Assembly (NCBI GenBank): GCA_036268995.1
Contig: DATATB010000011.1
Span: 26,203-90,202, forward strand
Direction: 5' to 3'
Source: DATATB01 sp036268995
GTDB lineage: Bacteria; Planctomycetota; Planctomycetia; Pirellulales; PNKZ01
DNA: 64,000 bases
Shown: positions 62,710 to 64,000 of the stretch, in pieces
How positions within the stretch are numbered: the stretch's first letter is position 1
Layout: each line of letters begins with the position of its first letter
The notes under the pieces: generated by a model
What the model was told of the DNA's origin: nothing
Databases searched by the model: none
What the model saw: the letters and a program-made list of their open reading frames with translations, nothing else
Position numbers and translations under genes: made by a program

Positions 62710-64000
62710 ATGCCGGTTGATCGTGCAAATAGCGTCGCACTGAATCGCTCAGCCGTAGGCCCGGCGAGCCGAGCCGGGCTTGTCGACCCAGCGCAATTCG
62801 AGCTACCGGTGCCGCTCGGCTCGCGACACCCACTGGACCGTCGCACTTGCTTGCGGCTGGGTTTGAGCGTGCTGGCCGGCGGGCGGATGGTCGATATGTT
62901 CGGCCTCGCGGCCCAGGCCGCCGGCAGCCAGCCGGCACTAGCGCGGAGGCCGACGAGTTGCATTTTCGTCTGGCTCGATGGCGGACCTTCGCACTTCGAG
63001 ACGTTTGATCCCAAGCCCGACGCCCCGCGCGAGATTCGCGGCGAGTTTGATTCCATTGCCACGCGCATCGCCGGCGTGCGTTTCTCCGAACATCTGGGGC
63101 GGCTGGCGGCAATGAACGACCGCTTTACGCTGGTGAGGTCCATCCGCCACACGGATTCCAATCACGGCGCGGGCATCCATTACATGCTCACCGGCGCGCC
63201 GACGCGCATGCCGGTCGGCTGCAATTCGTACGTCAGCGATCATCCCAGCCTGGGAGCGGTGACCGCTCGCGAGCGGCCCGGCCCCAGCGGCATGCCCGGC
63301 TACTTTGCTTTGCCCGAAATGCCGCGCTCGGGCGGTCCGAATTTTCTCGGTGCCCGTTACGCTCCGTTTATCGTTCCGGACGATCCGAACCGGTCCGACT
63401 TCCGCATGCACGATGTCGCGCCGCCGCAGGCCGTTGGCCTGTCGCGCGTCGAGCGGCGGCGGCAATTGCGCTCGCAATTGGATCGGCTGCCGCGCGTGCG
63501 CGATGCCGCGGCTGCCGACCCCGCCCGCGCGAGCGATGCTTTTTACGAGCAAAGCTACCAGCTCATGAGTTCTCCGGCCGCCCAACAGGCCTTTGACCTC
63601 GAGCGCGAGCCGGACAGTGTGCGCGATGCTTACGGCCGCACGCCGCTGGGCCAGCGGGCCCTGTTGGCCCGGCGGCTGGTCGAGGCCGGCGTGCCGTTCA
63701 TCACGTTGTTCGACGGCGGCTGGGACAGCCACGTAGATATTTTTCCCACGCTGCGCGACAAGCTGCCCCCCTTGGACCAGGCCCTGGCCACGCTGATCGA
63801 TGATCTCGACACGCGCGGCCTGCTGGAGACGACGCTGGTCGTGGCGCTCGGCGAGTTTGGTCGCGCGCCGAAGATCACGCAGCTCCCCACCGGCAAATTC
63901 CCCGGCCGCGAGCATTGGCCCGGCGCCATGTCCGTGCTGTTCGCCGGCTGCGGTACGCCGCGTGGGCTGGTGCTGGGCGCGACCGACCGGCTGGGCTCGG
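62710..64000 (+). CDS. DUF1501 family protein (3' end outside the window), repeat-bearing N-terminus
   Basis: Open from ATG 62710, 3 bases after the previous stop, to the window edge, about 430 residues. Family motifs: FVWLDGGPSHFETFDPKPDA, SIRHTDSNHGAGIHYMLTGA, GGWDSHVD, GEFGRAPKI and GREHWPGAMSV. The Tat-like signal DRRTCLRLGLSVLAGG begins only at about residue 45. The ~40 residues before it are encoded mainly by the interspersed two-hairpin repeat (62755-62830), which is read in frame. An alternative is that translation starts downstream and the repeat is leader DNA, but no ATG or GTG with a ribosome site was seen before the signal. Would act with the DUF1549/1553 partner in the envelope. 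Confidence 0.92.
   Translation, partial: MPVDRANSVALNRSAVGPASRAGLVDPAQFELPVPLGSRHPLDRRTCLRLGLSVLAGGRMVDMFGLAAQAAGSQPALARRPTSCIFVWLDGGPSHFETFDPKPDAPREIRGEFDSIATRIAGVRFSEHLGRLAAMNDRFTLVRSIRHTDSNHGAGIHYMLTGAPTRMPVGCNSYVSDHPSLGAVTARERPGPSGMPGYFALPEMPRSGGPNFLGARYAPFIVPDDPNRSDFRMHDVAPPQAVGLSRVERRRQLRSQLDRLPRVRDAAAADPARASDAFYEQSYQLMSSPAAQQAFDLEREPDSVRDAYGRTPLGQRALLARRLVEAGVPFITLFDGGWDSHVDIFPTLRDKLPPLDQALATLIDDLDTRGLLETTLVVALGEFGRAPKITQLPTGKFPGREHWPGAMSVLFAGCGTPRGLVLGATDRLGS
62755..62830. repeat. Interspersed two-hairpin repeat, copy 2, inside DUF1501 coding sequence
   Basis: The first hairpin segment (62755-62779) is identical over 25 bases to 4224-4248. The second segment (62806-62830) matches 4277-4301 with two differences (GGTGCCGC with GCGACACC). 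Order and spacing are preserved. Confidence 0.8.

Overview
The window is high-GC bacterial DNA that looks like a planctomycete, probably Pirellulales-like. The evidence is the gene content: two clusters of DUF1501 / DUF1549-DUF1553 proteins with cytochrome-like CxxCH motifs, a DUF1559 type-II-pseudopilin-like protein with an N-methylation motif, FG-GAP and PQQ-like propeller secreted proteins, two csrA genes, and interspersed palindromes. No rRNA, tRNA, CRISPR array, integrase or transposase was recognised. All assignments come from reading the sequence; no database search was run.

Layout. 1-3 kb: the 3' part of an RND efflux permease. 3-5.4 kb: a long intergenic region, csrA and a PPK2-type polyphosphate kinase, closed by a very strong palindrome. 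5.4-8.7 kb: an alpha/beta-hydrolase lipoprotein (minus), a MaoC-like hydratase and a GNAT acetyltransferase. 8.8-11.9 kb: a minus-strand three-gene cassette (proline-rich protein, AHH-type nuclease toxin candidate, Imm11/DUF1629-like immunity candidate overlapping by GTGA), insulated by a strong terminator from a CobW-type GTPase. 13.5-17.6 kb: a Cys-rich protein, a DegT-family aminotransferase, a second csrA and small hypotheticals. 17.9-27.2 kb: a planctomycete operon of DUF1501, a PPC/Ig-like surface protein, DUF1549/1553, and a cytochrome-c/WD40/coiled-coil fusion. 27.6-30.8 kb: a TolC-family lipoprotein overlapping a WYL regulator.

31-50 kb is the most unusual part, a putative envelope-glycosylation island. 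A GtrB-like polyprenyl-phosphate glycosyltransferase and a GtrII-like membrane protein are followed by five paralogous polytopic membrane proteins of two types (A1, B1, B2, A2, A3). All five end in one or more copies of a 72-residue module (HGFNIIAC...FFGLP...GAFDLKKA...HQYAV). The modules occur as exact 216-bp tandem repeats in A1 and A2. The last module is shared at about 90% DNA identity between types A and B, and B1/B2 are a tandem duplication with a constant 2734-bp offset. A GT2 glycosyltransferase and a SAM methyltransferase follow. This array is my best candidate for an undescribed system; its function is inference.

50-64 kb: tmk-holB (ATGA overlap), yjbQ, a small conserved protein, a LuxR-type regulator whose receiver lacks the phospho-acceptor Asp, a membrane protein with aroH chorismate mutase, FG-GAP and PQQ-like secreted proteins, a DUF1559 protein, a repeat-rich intergenic stretch, and a second DUF1549-DUF1501 pair. 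That DUF1501 gene runs off the window and carries an interspersed two-hairpin repeat inside its N-terminal coding sequence.
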